Part shown: positions 4,354-6,121 of the stretch, piece after piece
Layout of the letters: every line of letters starts with the position of its first letter
Numbering within the stretch: the first letter of the stretch is position 1
From: Bradyrhizobiaceae bacterium
GTDB lineage: Bacteria; Pseudomonadota; Alphaproteobacteria; Rhizobiales; Hyphomicrobiaceae
Assembly (NCBI GenBank): GCA_947475855.1
Contig: CANJPN010000391.1
Span: forward strand, 1 to 6,121
Length of the DNA stretch: 6,121 bases
Reading direction: 5' to 3'
The notes under the pieces: generated by a model
Told to the model about the DNA's origin: nothing
Databases searched by the model: none
The model's input: only the letters and a program-made list of their open reading frames with translations
Program-made: the position numbers and the translations under genes

Positions 4354-5532
4354 ATGGATTTTTCCCTCCCGCCCGACATCGCAACGCTTGCGGCTGAGGT
4401 CGACGCCTTCGTCCGCGCCGAAGTGATCCCATTCGAATCCGATCCGCGTTGGACGGATCACGGCCCCGACGACGACCTGCGCCGCGATCTCAACGCGAAA
4501 GCGCGCGCCGCCGGACTTCTTGCGCCCCACGCGCCGCGCGCTTACGGCGGACAGGAGCTCTCGCACGTGGCAAAGGCGGCGGTGTTCGAGGCAGCGGGCT
4601 ACTCGATCCTCGGTCCAGTCGCGCTGCATATCCATGCGCCCGACGAAGGTAATCTGCACCTGCTCTCAGTCGTCGCCAGCGCCACCCAGAAGGAACGCTT
4701 CTTGAGGCCGCTGGCTGAAGCCCGCACACGCTCGTGCTTCGCTATGACCGAGCCCAACACGGAAACGGGAGAAGGTGCTGGCTCCGATCCATCCATGCTG
4801 TCGACTCGTGCCATCCGCGATGGCGACGGCTTCGTCATCTCGGGCCGCAAGTGGTTGACGACCGGCGCGGACGGCGCCGCCTTCGCCATCATCATGGCGC
4901 GCACCGGTGACGGCCCTGGCGACGCAACGATGTTCCTCGCCGAGCTGCCCAATCAATCATTCCGCATCGTACGCCGCCTGACGACGATGGACACCTCCTT
5001 CATGGGCGGTCACGCCGAAATCGAGATCGACAATCTGCACGTCGGCCCAGAATCTGTACTCGGCGAAGTTGGCAAGGGCTTCAGATATGCGCAGGTCCGC
5101 TTGGCGCCCGCGCGTCTCACACATTGCATGCGCTGGCTAGGTTCCGCCAAGCGCGCTCACGACATCGCGACAGACTACGCACGCCGCCGCAAGGCTTTCG
5201 GGACGCGCCTAGGTGAGCACGAAGGCGTTTCATTCATGTTGGCCGACAACGCGCTCGATATTCATTCCACGCGCCTCGCCATCCAGCATTGTGCTTGGGT
5301 GCTCGACCAGGGCGGTCGGGCCAACACCGAAAGTTCGATGACGAAAGTCATCGCATCGGAAGCGATCATGCGCGTCGTCGATCGTTCGCTGCAGATCCTC
5401 GGCGGCATGGGAATGACACGCGACACCGTTGTTGAGCGCATCTTTCGTGACGTGCGCGGCTTCCGCATCTACGATGGCCCTTCGGAAGTGCACCGCTGGT
5501 CGCTCGGCCGGCGTATCGTCGACGGGAAGTGA
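4354..5532 (+). CDS. Acyl-CoA dehydrogenase, ACAD10/11-like
   Basis: The product is 392 residues, the normal length of a soluble FAD-dependent acyl-CoA dehydrogenase, which makes a 2,3-enoyl-CoA and passes electrons to ETF. The N-terminal helical domain starts MDFSLPPD and includes an APRAYGGQELS segment. The middle domain carries the flavin/substrate motif FAMTEP (129-134) and SGRKWLTTGA. The C-terminal domain has ARRRKAFGTRLGEHEGVSFMLADNALDI, the dimer/FAD segment LQILGGMGMT, and the end motif FRIYDGPSEVHRW. The catalytic-base position, Glu in medium-chain enzymes (YEG), is Asp374 here (YDG at 5470-5478). Together with PSEVH this resembles the DGPDEVH signature of the ACAD10/11 group, which handles unusual, longer or hydroxylated acyl-CoAs. 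The ATG at 4354 has only a weak ribosome site but gives the family-typical N-terminus. The glutamine amidotransferase follows after 26 bp, so the two are probably co-transcribed. The family is certain; the substrate is unknown. Confidence 0.94.
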   Translation: MDFSLPPDIATLAAEVDAFVRAEVIPFESDPRWTDHGPDDDLRRDLNAKARAAGLLAPHAPRAYGGQELSHVAKAAVFEAAGYSILGPVALHIHAPDEGNLHLLSVVASATQKERFLRPLAEARTRSCFAMTEPNTETGEGAGSDPSMLSTRAIRDGDGFVISGRKWLTTGADGAAFAIIMARTGDGPGDATMFLAELPNQSFRIVRRLTTMDTSFMGGHAEIEIDNLHVGPESVLGEVGKGFRYAQVRLAPARLTHCMRWLGSAKRAHDIATDYARRRKAFGTRLGEHEGVSFMLADNALDIHSTRLAIQHCAWVLDQGGRANTESSMTKVIASEAIMRVVDRSLQILGGMGMTRDTVVERIFRDVRGFRIYDGPSEVHRWSLGRRIVDGK

Positions 5533-5548
5533 GACCTGACGCAAATTC

Positions 5549-5555
5549 GAGAGGA
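5549..5555 (+). promoter_or_regulatory. Ribosome binding site of the glutamine amidotransferase
   Basis: GAGAGGA ends 3 nt before the ATG at 5559, slightly closer than usual. It lies in the 26-bp gap after the acyl-CoA dehydrogenase stop, supporting translation from one shared transcript. Confidence 0.6.
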
Positions 5556-5558
5556 ACG

Positions 5559-6121
5559 ATGGATAGCGGGGAGCCACCGGCTCGGAGCAAAGCGGCACCA
5601 AGGCCGGTGCTCGTCATCCTGCATCAAGAGCACTCGACGCCTGGGCACGTCGGCCGCTTGCTTGCCGAGGCGGGCCACCCATTGGACATCCGGCGCCCGC
5701 GCTATGGCGATCCCCTGCCTGGAACACTCACGGGCCATGCCGGCACGGTGATATTCGGCGGCCCCATGAGCGCGAACGACGCTGCGGACTTCGTGAAGCG
5801 CGAGATCGAGTTGATCGCAGTCGCGCTACGCGAGGGGTCTCCGTTCCTTGGCATTTGCCTCGGCGCCCAGATGATGGCGTCGTGCCTGGGGGCGAAAGTC
5901 GCTCCCGATCCCGATGGTCACGTCGAGATGGGCTACTACGACATCGAGCCTTTTCCGGAAGCCCATGCAATGGGTGGCCCATGGCCGTCGCGCGTCTACC
6001 AGTGGCATAGCGAAGGATTCGGCCTGCCTTCCGGCGCAGTATCTTTGGCGGGCGCCGCGGGGGCCTTCCCCAATCAGGCCTTCCGGTACGGCCCCGCCGC
6101 CGTCGGCCTGCAGTTTCATCC
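5559..6121 (+). CDS. Class I glutamine amidotransferase (GuaA-like, COG0518), 3' truncated
   Basis: An open frame of 187 codons plus two bases runs off the right edge. Class I amidotransferase domains release ammonia from glutamine for transfer to an acceptor; stand-alone COG0518 members are mostly of unknown acceptor. Visible motifs, in order, are a VLVILHQEHSTPGHVGRLL first strand-helix, VIFGGPMSAND, and the nucleophile elbow FLGICLGAQ with Cys100 (codon 5856-5858). These are followed by YQWHSEGFGLPSG and the GLQFHP motif with catalytic His187 (codon 6117-6119). The paired Glu should lie two residues after the His, just beyond the window. Residues 1-15 are a Ser/Pro/Arg/Ala-rich lead before the first strand, so the true start could be slightly further in, although the ribosome site favours 5559. 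It follows the acyl-CoA dehydrogenase by 26 bp. A link to acyl or amide metabolism is a guess from context. Related gamma-glutamyl hydrolases (PuuD type) are less likely given the GuaA-style motifs. Confidence 0.88.
   Translation, partial: MDSGEPPARSKAAPRPVLVILHQEHSTPGHVGRLLAEAGHPLDIRRPRYGDPLPGTLTGHAGTVIFGGPMSANDAADFVKREIELIAVALREGSPFLGICLGAQMMASCLGAKVAPDPDGHVEMGYYDIEPFPEAHAMGGPWPSRVYQWHSEGFGLPSGAVSLAGAAGAFPNQAFRYGPAAVGLQFH

Noticed and set aside
4168..4659. The amidohydrolase frame stays open far upstream, allowing a 509-residue protein from 4659
   Set aside because: The extension lies antisense to the acyl-CoA dehydrogenase, has no family features, and the Tat signal plus GGAGGAA ribosome site at 4167 define the start.
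5826..6119. Minus-strand open frame opposite the amidotransferase
   Set aside because: The plus strand encodes the Cys and His catalytic motifs of a class I amidotransferase; the antisense product shows nothing recognisable.
1..6121. A complete new defence, toxin-antitoxin or mobile system
   Set aside because: All genes belong to known metabolic or transport families; no nuclease, transposase, integrase, reverse transcriptase or repeat array is present.

Overview
The window looks like chromosomal DNA from a GC-rich alphaproteobacterium. A Bradyrhizobium/Rhodopseudomonas/Afipia-type (Nitrobacteraceae) soil or rhizosphere lineage is my best guess. The basis is the strong G/C third-position bias and the gene mix: a Bug-type tricarboxylate receptor, a Tat-exported amidohydrolase, an ACAD10/11-like acyl-CoA dehydrogenase and a PHB-depolymerase-type esterase. 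The lineage is inferred from style, because there is no marker gene. I see no tRNA or rRNA genes, insertion sequences, CRISPR array or phage genes.

Layout, left to right. (1) 1-774 (+): the 3' part of a PHB-depolymerase-family esterase, truncated by the window edge. (2) 825-1205 (-): a RidA/YjgF-family protein, convergent with the esterase. (3) 1206-1318: a divergent promoter region with a perfect 7+3+7 palindrome sitting exactly between plausible -35 and -10 boxes for the next gene. (4) 1319-2032 (+): a ModA-like substrate-binding-domain protein with no visible signal peptide. (5) 2082-3074 (+): a Sec-exported Bug/TctC receptor, 49 bp downstream and probably co-transcribed. (6) 3130-4167 (-): a Tat-exported amidohydrolase-2/ACMSD-like protein, convergent with the Bug gene. 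(7) 4168-4353: a second divergent control region with a perfect 9-4-9 inverted repeat. (8) 4354-5532 (+): an acyl-CoA dehydrogenase. (9) 5559-6121 (+): the N-terminal part of a class I (GuaA-like) glutamine amidotransferase, running off the right edge and probably in the operon with (8).

Taken together this reads as an accessory catabolic neighbourhood. An esterase releases acids, a Bug receptor captures a carboxylate, an amidohydrolase/decarboxylase-type enzyme acts in the periplasm, and an acyl-CoA dehydrogenase works in the cytoplasm, with RidA as a possible imine/enamine clean-up or ring-cleavage accessory. No gene here fixes the substrate and no regulator gene is present, so the pathway is inferred. 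I do not see evidence of a wholly new defence or mobile system. The points most worth checking are the two operator-like palindromes, the signal-less binding protein, and the changed active-site positions in the amidohydrolase (His to Thr) and the acyl-CoA dehydrogenase (Glu to Asp).
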